Below, in pieces: positions 27,714 to 41,442 of a DNA stretch of 64,000 nucleotides. Position 1 is the first letter of the stretch; each line of letters starts with the position of its first letter. A program made the translations under genes and the position numbers. This DNA is from Scleroderma bovista. Lineage: Eukaryota > Basidiomycota > Agaricomycetes > Boletales > Sclerodermataceae. The notes beneath the pieces are model-generated. The model saw only the letters and a list, made by a program, of their open reading frames with translations. It had not been told where the DNA came from and did not search any database. The stretch is from the NCBI GenBank assembly GCA_037178675.1, contig JAYMGJ010000050.1, positions 1 through 64,000 of the forward strand. Reading direction: 5' to 3'.

Positions 27714-27925
27714 GGACAAGTCGGCATGTATTTCGCAGTAAAGACTACGTCACGCTACAGCCTTTGTCTTTATTATGGAAGTTGCACAGCTGTGGTAGGT
27801 ACCCGGCCCCCTTGTATGGGGTAGTACACTTTCATGTCTTGCGCTCAAATACAAGTTACGCCCCTTCATTCGTAGATACAGCATTCTATCGCTCTTATAT
27901 CACCCCTAGTACTACATGTTCCCAT

Positions 27926-30252
<2,327 letters not shown>

Positions 30253-30452
30253 CGCTACGGTGTGCAAGATTGGAAGAAAGAGCTGCTGTTGGGAATTACG
30301 GGTCGGACCAAGATTGAATCATACCACGATTTGCGTTGCCTAATTCGTATTCTTGGTCTTCCGCTAGTATTTCGTTGGCGTTCGTGCTCGTCTTGCTTTC
30401 GTGATTCTTGTCAATCTCATTCGAAGTTGTTCATCGTAAACAGACAAATCCC

Positions 30453-31162
30453 ATGTCCACACCAGCTCTCCTCTCTTTCGCCTTGTCACCTCGTCGCGGG
30501 TTCCACTCCACACTTTCAGCGGGTATTGCACTACACAAAGCAGCACCCGGGTGCTCCGCGTTCATGCTATATACACTTCCCCCAAGTATTATTGTTGACC
30601 GGTACGAACTCGCGGACCGCAACATCACGTTTGAACTATGGGGCGAATCAAACTTAGAGCTGCCAGTATTCGCAGTCGATCAGTCAGATATAACTCTTCT
30701 TCTGAGCGCAATGTCTGCAGAACCACAACTCCAAGAAGTAGTGGTGGATGTGCCAGTCCATGTGCGTTACGGCCCTCCTCTTAGCAGAGATACGCATTAT
30801 CAATCTATCGAAATTCATCCACCCATGTGCTTTTGGGCATGTCCCGGATCTGGTACGCTGAACAAGTTCCGGAATTCCCCATTGTTGCTGACGCTGTCTC
30901 AGTGGACCCATCGTTTCGCTCCACCTCATCACCACCAGTTGACCGATCCGAAATGCTACGACGATTTACATATTTCCTAGTACCCGAAACTGCTCCCTCG
31001 CTACCAGCTGCGAAACTCGAAATACCCCTGGGCTCATTGCACGACCTGCCCCTTGTCGAGGCAAGTACAGCTACCGTGGTTCTAATGGCGTTCCTATGGC
31101 TTCTGTGTCGCTCGTGGGCATGCGCTGAAAAGTTGCGTACTCAACATCTCAAGCAACAGTGA
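30453..31162 (+). CDS. PBN1: PBN1/PIG-X subunit of GPI mannosyltransferase I
   Basis: ER protein that stabilises the GPI mannosyltransferase I catalytic subunit (Gpi14/PIG-M). The lumenal domain has the family's LYTLPPSIIVDRYELADR, VDVPVHVRYGPP and IEIHPPMCFWACPG blocks. A single C-terminal transmembrane helix (ATVVLMAFLWLLCRSW) follows VPLVEA-like residues. Intron 30853-30902 (GTACGC..CTCAG) shifts the frame from FWACPG to SVDPSFRSTSSPP; without it the two halves look like a frameshift. Start 30453 (MSTPALLSF) is the first ATG in frame. GPI1 follows 279 bp downstream on the same strand. Confidence 0.87.
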
Positions 31163-31441
31163 ATGGTATGCCATTACACTAGCGATGAGTTATATCCGAT
31201 AACAGTACGTACCAAGACTTTTAAAAAGAGAGAACATCGTCTGTTCTGAGTTAATACAACCACTACATCAGCATTGTTACTTTATAATCTTCCCGGCGCT
31301 TCTTTTGAGGGCACCTGCACGTTGTGTCACAGCTAGTCACGGTACCATACATATGTCACATAATCGTCACTCGCATAGGCGTAGGCGTGACCCTTCCTTC
31401 ATAAACAGCTTAATCCATATGCTTTTCATGGTCCCATCGAT

Positions 31442-33045
31442 ATGCCTATGAGCAAGTCTACTGTAACACCAACTGGAACGACACTTTCCAGGGTGTGGAA
31501 CGTCCTTCATGTCTCGTTGTTCGTATCCCCGGGAAGTGTCTTGAAGCTGAAGGAGTTCAGTTTCACAGGTTAATAACTCACTCTCATCGGAACTTGGGCT
31601 AACGGAGGGCAAGATAGTACGCCAAATTGAAACAAGACTCAACGTGTTGCATTTCTTGTTCAGTCAAAATGCCACTTTTCGGGGAAAAGACGTCTCCATA
31701 ACCTGCAATAAGGACAACGAGTACGTGTGAAATGCACTTCGCAATATTTCTGTTGAACAACCCATGATCTAGGTATTATAACAGCCTTTGGGTAGTTTTG
31801 AATGATATAATTATTGGCGTCGCTTTCCGCCAATTCTGGTGTCAGAATAGATTCATCCTCAATGAAATGATGGTAGACAATTTGGAGGTATGACGAACTT
31901 GTGATTCCTTGAGTCGAATGTGTTACAGATAGATTGATAGGACATCATGGCAAATCGTATGCGAAGCGTGTTACTGTGGCTGGATAGCTGGCCCGCGGGT
32001 CTGAAGTTGAATACAGAACTGAGTAGATTCTACTCGCACGGCTTCATAGGGTTGACGGCGCAGTGGACTAGTGAGCATCATGTGTAGTTGCCTCCTTTGC
32101 TGACGGTCAAAAAGAGTTATTGTCCAGATGTCTCCCTTTTCTACCGATTCTCGACCTCACTGTCGAGAATGCGAGCGTTGTTGGGCTGACAATGACTGTG
32201 TCACTGTTCCTGGACCTTCTTAGTCTCTTCACTGCCCACTTCTACGCATGCTATCTAATCTCGTCAATAATATACCAGCATATTCTGACCCTCGTAAGTT
32301 CGCTGTGGAACCTCTTCCGAGGTATGGGGATTACCGCATATTCTAGCACGCACTAACTGTCCCCAGGAAAGCGGTACAACGTCCTTCGGAATCGCACTGA
32401 TCCCTGGGATTATGACATTGACCAGCTTCTGCTTGGGACCATCCTTTTCACTCTGGCCGCTCATTTGTTTCCAACAATCGCGGTGTATTATGCGGTTTTT
32501 GCGCTGGTAGAGCAACATCTTGATTATTCAGGTATAATATCACTAACGAATACCGGAGCAGGTCCGGCTGTTGCTCATTGTGCTTTACGCAAGTGGCGAG
32601 ACCTTACTCGCATTTATGAATCACTTCCCACTTTTCTCACTCATGTTGCGGATTAAAGATCCGCAGCGACTACCTGGTGAGCTCCACATTGGAGTGCACA
32701 GATGGTGTTAGTCAGACTACCTTAGGGGACCCGTACCTATTAGTCCAAAGGACATCGGATCACTATTCTGTTACCTTTACGGTACGCTGCGCTTTAGTAC
32801 TGCTGCACAACGTTTGCTCACCGTCATATAGAACCACCCCCTCCCTTTTACTGCAATATTTGCACAGTATAGTGAGACATTTACTGAATTGTCCTCGTAT
32901 CTTGATATTGACTTCGATGGCTGCAGCGGAATTGTGGAATCAGCTTGCGCGACATTATCATCCAATTCGCCTTGGAAAGCAGGTATTGCAAGGCCGGATC
33001 CTCGCCACCTTTACGCATACATCTATACACATACCATCCCAATAA
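31442..33045 (+). CDS. GPI1: GPI1/PIG-Q, GPI N-acetylglucosaminyltransferase subunit
   Basis: Subunit of the ER complex that adds GlcNAc to phosphatidylinositol, the first step of GPI-anchor synthesis. Nine introns (31569-31617, 31721-31772, 31888-31940, 32071-32114, 32322-32366, 32507-32561, 32677-32743, 32782-32831, 32872-32926) join ten exons into one frame. Hallmarks are [123 protein letters not shown], and HPLPFTAIFAQYTELWNQLARHYHPIRL. Multiple transmembrane helices. The start at 31442 (MPMSKSTVTPTG) is the best ATG in frame, but a further upstream exon cannot be excluded. Confidence 0.88.
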
Positions 33046-33158
33046 CATCGCATATTGGGTATTCATGATATCCATGCATCTCGTTCCCGGTATCTCCCCC
33101 TGCAACTCCTGTAACCATGTTAGATCACAATGCTGAAAGGCGCAAAAGACAGCGAGCC

Positions 33159-34338
33159 TCACTTTGCCTCTGTTTCAACGTCAGCTAACTTCCTTCTGTG
33201 CATCTCAGCGGCACGCCGATTGATCTCGGAAGCTTCCTGTGTATCTGGGAAACCGATTTCCCAGTAAGCTGGGGGGGTCTTCGACCTATGCCAATGATGA
33301 CGATGTCGTGATATGCGTTGCTTATGTTGTTCGATATCATCCGCGTTCTCCTTCTCCTTGCCTTTGCCATGCATATGGTGGGCATGAGCAACTGCATTGC
33401 GCTTTGGGGACTCCCAGAGCGGTCGCTGCGGAGCCGGAACAGGTCCCACGGCTTTATAATACTGTGGAACATCTGGTTTTCACGTAGCACTTTACCAATC
33501 TACAATGCGGGGACCTACCTCACGGCAACATTCACAGTCATCGCCCAGCATCTGTCGACGTTCTTCCTGGTTGCGAACTACGGTATCATACTGAAAGTCT
33601 AGACCATGGTTGTGGTCTTTCTGAATAGAGAACCTTGAGTTAATGGTGGGTATTGCAGCTGATGGAACATGTGCGTATCGTCCACGGCGCTTTCGCGTGC
33701 GTGCATCTGGTGGAGTTGTTCGAGAGATCTGTGACATATGGAGGCGATCTGCAGCAGGTTTATCAAAAGAAGATTATTGATGGCAATGACACGAACCTTC
33801 ATCAGTATTCAGCTCATGCCGAAACGTCTTTGTCCCAGTGTCAGGTAAGGGTGGTGGATCTTCATTTTTCGGTGTCCTTGGCACCTCGTCACTGGTATCT
33901 GTGTTTTGTGAATTCCTGCGCCGGGTTTTCGAGTCTGTGGTCTTGAGTTAGGAACGGTTCGGAAACGACCGTGCCAGACCCACTCCATGAATTCTCCTTC
34001 TCGCTTCCTTCTTCACTGCAATTGTCCAAGCGTGGTCCCAACATCTCGAAATGCTTGCGCTTTCCAAGCATTGAAGCCTTGTTGTATGCTCGCCATTCGT
34101 CCTTTTTGAGCGTTCGACGGACCTCCTCGTCCCTCTCGAGGTCTTCAATGAACCATTGCTTGAAAGATTTCCACTTCCTGTAGTCGTCTTTGTAGCGCAC
34201 GGCCGCCCTGTCCTTCGCCTCCTTGAGCTCGTTGTAACGCTTCCGCATGGAGTCTAGTTCTTCCTGGAGTTTATTCACTTGTTCCACAAGACTTTGTGCA
34301 CGATTGGCTGAACCAGGCTCAGCCCTCCGAGCATCCAT
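33159..34338 (-). CDS. CTP1: Sae2/CtIP/Ctp1-type DNA endonuclease activator
   Basis: Cofactor of the MRN/MRX nuclease in DNA double-strand-break end resection. The N-terminus (SLVEQVNKLQEELDSMRKRYNELKEAKDRAA) is a coiled coil suited to oligomerisation, as in CtIP and Ctp1. The C-terminal domain is diagnostic: a Cys pair in GDDCECCREY, then VGPVPAPQRPLWESP, and HKQRISRHRHHWHRSKTPPAYWEIGFPDTQE, containing the DNA-binding RHR motif. The middle is short and polar. A few short introns join the exons. Start 34338 (MDARRAEPGSANRAQS). It is convergent with GPI1, with 113 bp between stops. Identification rests on the C-terminal domain and is strong. Confidence 0.9.
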
Positions 34339-34929
34339 GGATGCTGAGTGCGTTTGGAAACGTCAGAGGAGGTCGATGACGGACCGAATGAATGAATAGT
34401 CAAGCCTTCAAGGCGTCAGGAATTAGTATCGCGTCAGTCATTGACGTCACGTGATCGCGTCTGCTCTTGCTTCACGCCGTGCGTTCAAGAACCTTCTGTT
34501 CCGTTGCAATTCCGTTTCTTTGTCACTTCAACGCCAAACAAATGTTCCGAAGTCGGCGCGACACTTACTTGACTCCTGAAAGATGGTAATAGGCCAACTA
34601 CATGCATGAAAAGGCCCAAGTGATATGCATTAATACCCTGCTTTCTAGCATGCCTCAGTTCTTTATGTGCTCCGCAGGTCATTGCAAACAGCCATTCACA
34701 TTTAGTGCGAAAGGGCGAGCTTATGACGGAATATTGGCAACTGAAAAAAACCACACAGACTCGTCTGTAGACAAATTCAAGCCTGGATGGACAATACATA
34801 AGAAGTTTGCAACTAAATGTGCAGATAGACTACGGCAAGATGTCTCTCGTAGCCCCATCACACGACGAGGAAGCACTCCCACATAGCCGGCAATCAACTG
34901 CTTATATGCAAAGCGACAAGGAGAATGAA
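34339..34929. other. Intergenic region
   Basis: About 590 bp between the CtIP-like start and the DUF1996 stop. A plus-strand open frame near 34602-34886 shows no family features. Promoter of the CtIP-like gene is expected near 34340-34500. Confidence 0.45.
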
Positions 34930-36666
34930 TCAGTGGCTTGGACAGTTGCTGTCACTGTAGATGGTGGCGTCACCCGGGCCAAATTGCAAAGGGTTACAGC
35001 TATTAACCCGTTTTTATAAGCCCGCCAAGTCAGGAATACGGTTGGTTGCGGCTTACCCAGGAAGTGCATAGAGGACTCCAGTGATGGCCTCGCTGACACT
35101 CGGACTGATTTTACAGTTGTTGGCAGCAGAAGAGCTCTGGACAGTAAGGTAAGAGCAGGCTTCAGTATCTCCAGAGCCAGTCGCGTCATTGGGGTTGTTG
35201 CAGTGGATAATAGCATTCTGTAGAGCAGTGACATCCCATCCAGAAAGGAAGTCTCCGTGAGAGGAGTAGCCAGTGGGGTCACTGAGCGGCTTTCCTATTG
35301 AGCAAAAACAAGTCATTGGGGATGATTGACTCACCCCGTCGAGTACACAAACGGCCATGCATTTGGATCGTTGACATTCCAGCGGTCAGCAAAATCATGC
35401 ACGTCCCATGTTATTTCGTAAAAGAGCTTCATCATGTTCACAGGGTGGGTGCTTGGGCAAGCACCATTATCTAAACCAGACAAAAAAGCAACATGGGATT
35501 TGTGATCCGATGAATCAAGATTCTACGGGCATATGTCAGGTCCAGGTTTGTGCAATGACATAATGCTCGCATACTTTTCCGTCCCAGCAAGCAGGCATGT
35601 GGATATGGACATTGAAACGTTTGAGGTTATCAATACACATGCATGCGACGAGGAAGTAGAAAGGGGCACTTATCAGTTTCACAGTCCGTAGTAGGAAATC
35701 CGTGTCTGTATGGGGTTGGTCAACTTCTCCGAAAGAGCGCTTTAGTGGATTCAATACCCATCATAGTTTGGTTTGTTGACGGAGTATCGAAGGCAGGACC
35801 ACGTGATGGCACGTTCGGCGAGCTCTGCTTGGGAGCCTTCACCCTCCGGATATCTGTTGGTAACGAGTTAATCAAGGGTTTGGCGCCCGAGGTAATTAAA
35901 CGGGCTTCTTGGCTCGAAGCATGGGATTCCCGCTGACCATGCGAAATCCGGCAGGAAATGCCTTCAGGCCAGGGCCACCGTTGCTAGCATCCCCTTGACC
36001 GCGATTCTCGTAGTATATTAACAGCCCTGAACAACAGAAGTAACCATTAATTGAATGTACACATCGTAGTGTACATACCACCGTTGGGAACCACCTCGTA
36101 CGTGTTTTTTGTTTTGTCATGGAAGTACAATGTAGGAACCCCTGTCAGAGAATGCTGAGGAGCACTCGTTCATGGGTGGCGATACTATCCACCTACAATA
36201 ATTGGACATATCCTCCGAGTGTGTCAGTACACTATCACTCGATTCAAATTCCAGGTGCACTGACCTGTAGGACTTGACAAGAGGTACAGCTCGATGCTTG
36301 GAGCGTCTCGTAGGTAGCATCGTCAGCAAAGTCTAGGGAGGCGTCTCAAGTTTTAATGCAAAAAGGTGTCAATTACACGCCAACTTACTGCTAGCTCCGT
36401 GAACAGTCTGCATCCATGAAGTGTCAAAAAGGAAAATGCTTTAGAAGAAAGGCTGCGAACATGGAGATGTTGTGAAGGAGATACACCAGGTTGAACGATA
36501 GGGTCTATCCGCTCTGAACGACATTAAATGTTGACCAAGGATGTTTTGTTAAACTTCACTGAGCACCTTGAACAAGTGGAAGAGTGCAAGGAACACGAAA
36601 CCATGCGCGTGCAACCCCAAAGGCAACGGTGGCGACGAGAAGAGAAATAGGAAGCTTAGAGAACAT
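34930..36666 (-). CDS. Secreted DUF1996 protein
   Basis: Extracellular or cell-surface protein of the fungal DUF1996 family, whose biochemical role is unknown. The start at 36666 gives a signal peptide (MFSKLPISLLVATVAFGVARAWF). Then come the family blocks ERIDPIVQPGVSPSQHLHTVHGAS, YETLQASSCTSCQVLQ, LLIYYENRGQGD, FPAGFRMVSGNPMLRAK, NVHIHMPACWDGK, DPTGYSSHGDFLSGWDVTALQNAI and NCKISPSVSEAITGVLYALPGCNPLQFGPGDAT, ending NCPSH at 34930. Many short introns. No WSC domain is seen after the DUF1996 region, unlike some relatives. Confidence 0.88.
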
Positions 36667-37994
36667 GTTTCACTCACTGTTGGCTCTTTGGTGGCGACAT
36701 GAAGATGACCATCTTTATACTGCTCTGACAGAAGGTTTCACATATGGTCTTGCTAAAGCAGGTAGCTACTTCGTTGATTGTGCGGAAGTTGTTGTCCCAG
36801 CGACTCTGTCATCTCCGGCCAATGCGGAAAGTGCAATTCTCTAAACAAAGAGTGGGATTATCGATGGAAGTCCCTGTGGAAACGGTTTGGGTACGCCGTT
36901 TCGCGGCGAGAATTCAAGGTGTAGGAAGCCCTTTTGCATAGTCTCCCGTAGACGGACCCTCGTGAGATCAGAAGACAGTCGCTCCTCCTTGACTCCTTTT
37001 GCATCCAGGGAGTCAGCCCGCGAAAGTTTCAGTTATTTATGTGCAATGTTCTGTAGGCACGGTTGCGAACCGTGGCTCCACATCGGCGCCAAGCTCCCGT
37101 GAGTCATCATTGATCGGTATTGTCGATCAGACAACCAGGACATGGCAGGAAACACACAATCTGAGCGAGCAGGCGCCCATGAATTCGTTGCAAGGTACAA
37201 AAACCAGAGTGCAAACTAGGCAGTAAGCAGTATCGATCGATGGAAAGTTGCCATGCGGGCACGGTAGACGGAGATCAGTCCTTGACCACGAGAACAGGAA
37301 GCCTGGGAGCAGAACGGTGAAATTCCACCGACACCCTGGAAGAGGTCGGGCTCATAGAGCACCCATGCAAACGGAGAAGAACTTACTCCATACTCTGATC
37401 GATATGGACTTATAACTGCATTTCAACAAGATTGAACATAGCAGCACTCGATGGGTACCACGCTCCAAGCCTCATGTGTTTGCCAGAGCAGGCCATAGGC
37501 GGCGAGAAGAAGTCTGTCGCTACCCAAACAGTGAAGGTAAAAGTCGCCGACGGGGTCTACACCGGGCCGCAGTGCTCGCCAACGTATCCCATGATTAGAA
37601 ATAGACGTGGCAGTTTGTGTTGGGCAATCCATAGACTCGACTTGATGGGCCAAACGTCTTCACATGATACATGTCCTAATAATCACGTGTCAGAGTAACT
37701 TGCAGGCCGACTCGAGCGCTGAACGCGGAACGGTCACTCCTGGCCCGTGCAGGGTGGCTTCGGCCTGTGTAGAGGATTGTCTTACCCGCCAGCATATTTT
37801 GAAGAGTACTTGCTGAGGAGAATTAGAATCTGGAGGATACCTCATGATAGTGTCCCGGAACAACGTCACGATTTGTATAAGCGGAAGCCACTTTACGACA
37901 CAGGTTGCCGGTCTGAGCGTCTCAAGCTTGATTATAACAACAACATCGAGAACGTTCGCCTTCGTGCAGGACATTAAGGACTCGCCCAGACGAT
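36667..37994. other. Divergent intergenic region, 1.3 kb
   Basis: Lies between the DUF1996 gene and the acyl-CoA synthetase gene, which are transcribed away from each other. Several open frames of 60-90 codons exist but none has recognisable motifs or convincing exon joins. Confidence 0.45.
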
Positions 37995-40841
37995 ATGCCC
38001 GTTCAGTGTATACCTTACCCGGACAACATCAACTACGAGAAGCAGTCCATTATCCTTCCAGGCACCAAACAACCGGGACAGACTGGTGCGCCCATGTTCG
38101 TTTGTCCCACGTCGCCGAGTTTCATTAACAGAGCGTTCTTCTCAAAACAGCTCACTACCGAAATGGTGAGTTCTCACCTCTCAGTCAGAGTATCTATCCT
38201 CATCCCCCAGCAGCGTTCTTTGGCTCGGTTGATGTCAATGTTCTGACGACTCTTCCTGAAGTATTTAATAATGGCCTCGCCTTGGATCCTGATGCCAGGC
38301 TCCTTGGACATAGACAACTGCTATCCAAAACGCCATTGAAGTTTGGTCCATATATATGGCAGACCTACCGGGAAGTTGACGTCAGGAGGCGTCGTATTGG
38401 TAGTGCGCTACACCGTATGTTCAGCACAGGTGAACTCAAGACAACAGACCTGGAAACGGTTGGAATATGGTCACAGAACCGCCCTGGTGAGCGCGTCTCC
38501 TCTCATAATAATCGCTCTTCTGACGAAGTGATTGGTAGAATGGCAATTAGTGGATCTTGCACTCCAAGCCTATGGCAAAGTGGGCGTCAGTTTATATGAT
38601 ACCTTGGGCAAGGATTCAGTAGGTAAGGAGCATTAACACTAGAAAAATGATGACCTTGACGTTTGCCATTTGCAGAATACATGTAAGATATCTTGACCCG
38701 CATATTCTCATTCAGCTAACTCTACTCGACAGCATTAATCATGCACAACTATCGATCGTATTCACGACTGCAGATCATATAGCCGCACTGCTCAGACTAT
38801 CTGCGAAAATCCCGAGTTTGAAAGTTATCGTCACTTTTGACCCACTAGATGATGGAGTTAGAAGTGTGCTTTGCTCTTGGGCGGAATCCCTTGGCATCCG
38901 GTTAATGCACCTTAGTGAGGGTACGCATTGTTTCCTTTATACAGTGATTTTATTCTCACTATTGTCGCAGTCGAGCGCTATGGCGAGGAATATCTTATCG
39001 AGCCATTTGCGACATCCCCAGATCAGGTTGCAACTCTATGCTACACATCAGTACGTTGATATCATGGCCCGGATTTGTTCACCGCCTCATTTCGGCTTTC
39101 CCAAGGGAACAACGAATAATCCGAAAGGTAACATCAGGTCCGAAGTGATGATCGTCTGCCTCATTCTACTTCAGGAGTAATCCTCACACATGGGAACCTC
39201 GCAAGTGGTGTTTATTCCCTTATGTTTGGCGCAGGTTTCCCAACTTCTTGCTGTCTTATATCATACCTTCCCTTGGCGCATATCTATGAGGTGCGTAGAC
39301 TTGTGTGATAAACAGTGCACTGCCTAAATGTTTGACTACGCAGCGGATCGTTGAGTTGACGATCATGTCAATCGGTGGATGCATCGGATACTTCACCGGA
39401 GACCCTCTCCGCTTGATGGAGGACGCACAGGCCCTGAAACCTCACCTTTTCCCTGCAGTGCCGCGAGTACTGAACCGAGTATACCAAGCTGCTATGGCCG
39501 CTGGAAACGTACCAGGACTTAAGGGCGCCATCTTCCGGACGGCCTTACAGACGAAGCTAGATCAACTGCACAAAACTGGGGTGAAAACGCATACACTCTG
39601 GGACGCGCTGGTATTCCGCAAGGCATGTGGCAGTTGGCCCTAAGTTATGGCAAGGCTTATTCTTTGAACATAGATTCGTGCTGTGCTTGGTGGTAACGTT
39701 ACGGCGCTGTTTACGGGTTCCGCGCCTATCAGTGGGGAAGTCGTAGATTTCCTCAAAATCGCGTTTGGTTGTGACGTTATAGAAGGTATGCGTCGCGCAT
39801 TCAATGTCTGAGTGCTTGGCTGATTCTCATCTAGGGTAAGCAAGGTGATGCAATCATGGGAATGTATCATTGATGAGCTAGGCAGGTATGGCATGACGGA
39901 GAACTGCGGCGTGTGTGCCCACACCATCGACGGCGATGCCACCAGTGGGGGCACTATTGGGCCTCCTAACCCCGTCATCGAAATCAAACTCGTCGACATT
40001 CCGGCCATGAACTATCTGTCGACCGACAAACCAAACCCGCGTGGTGAGCTGTGCGTCCGCGGCCCGAATTGTTTCCAGGGGTACTACAAGGGTATGTGAC
40101 CGCAACCATGCCATCTGTACTGAACTTCAAGGACGATGATCGCCTCCAGATGAGAAAACTACACAAGAAACCATCAAGGACGGATGGACTCACACTGGGG
40201 ACGTTGCAGAAGTAGACAAGTTTGGACGATTCAAGATCATTGATCGAGTAAAGGTACGTTTATTCTTTTCCAACCCCATCGCACGTTCGGTACTCACATG
40301 CGCTGGACCGTCGACTAGAATATCATGAAACTATCTCAAGGCGAATATGTTGCACTCGAGAAGGTTGAGAACACGTATAATGCCAGTCCCATTATCCAAC
40401 AACTCTATGTCCACGGAGACGCATTGCAATCGTACTTGGTGGCTGTCGTTGTCCCCGATCCGCTGGTTTTGGCACCCATAGTATCCGCTATTCTCGGCAG
40501 GAAGGTGGAGCCCACCAACAAGTCGGCGTTGGAAGAGGCAGTAAAGGATCCCCGAGTCATCCAAGAAGTCTTGAGCTTGTTGAACGCAGAAGCAAAGAAG
40601 AAGAAACTTGCTGGGTGCGTTCTCGACCACTGACCGCCGACATTTGCAGCGCTCATTTCTGACTAGGTTCGAAACCATCAAGCGCATCCATCTCACGATG
40701 GATCCATTTACTGTAGAAGAAAATACTCTCACCCCGACTTTCAAATTACGACGCAGGGATGCTCATGCAAAATTCAAGAAGGAACTCGATGCCCTCTATG
40801 CACTTGGGGAACCTGTTAATGGTGTATCGTTTAAATTGTAA
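37995..40841 (+). CDS. Long-chain fatty acyl-CoA synthetase
   Basis: Activates fatty acids to acyl-CoA with ATP (FAA/ACSL family). The AMP-binding motif is [19 protein letters not shown], assembled across two introns. Other family blocks are [74 protein letters not shown], the A5-type motif [65 protein letters not shown] and FETIKRIHL. About a dozen short introns. Start 37995 ([17 protein letters not shown]) is the first ATG in frame. The last three residues, FKL, resemble but do not match the canonical peroxisomal SKL signal. Peroxisomal location is possible but unproven. Confidence 0.94.
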
Positions 40842-41442
40842 TCGAGAATAGACGTAGTGTGCCTCACCGAAGTCGTGGTTCGTTACACGATTTATCGACG
40901 GTCGTGGCCAATTTGTTCACGGCTCCTTGTAATTTATCGTTTGTAAGATGCAAGCACAATGGAAGCCCAAATTTCTTTGGTTATTGGTTCTACGACTTCG
41001 AAGGTGGAATTCTTTGCGGAATGACGTGGCACGTACGATGCGGCAACTCGCGAGATGTCAATGGTATTGCCTCTTTCTTTCAAGCATGGTCTTCTGCGGT
41101 CCTGCCGCTGTTGAGCCACGATACTGATTGGAATTTGGAAGAGCAATGTAAACTGAAATATGTCCAAGGTGGGTCCTTATTGGCAGAACATCCCGTAATA
41201 TGTTCGAACTTCGAATCGAACAAGTACGTGAGCTATGTTGATGCGACCGTTCTATGTCCTGCGTTCTAGTCCAGGGGGACTCAAATGAAATTGTGTTGTT
41301 TGTCAAGCAAGAACAAACTTTTACGTCTTTCCGATCGTTTGTTTGTGACCCCATACATGATCGAGACGATCATCATCGGAGTATTCATTCCTTTTGCTGT
41401 GAGTACATCGTGTGATAGTTATACATCCAGAGAATTCGTTCC
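40842..41442. other. Convergent intergenic region
   Basis: About 600 bp between the stops of the acyl-CoA synthetase and MFS genes. A plus-strand open frame (40859-41269) has no ATG near its beginning and no family likeness; I treat the stretch as 3' regions. Confidence 0.45.

Noticed and set aside
30853..30902. Apparent frameshift or pseudogene in PBN1
   Set aside because: A canonical-size GT..AG intron explains the frame change and restores the family order of motifs.
40859..41269. 136-codon plus-strand frame after the acyl-CoA synthetase stop
   Set aside because: No ATG near its beginning, no domain, and it lies in a convergent 3' interval; likely a chance open frame.
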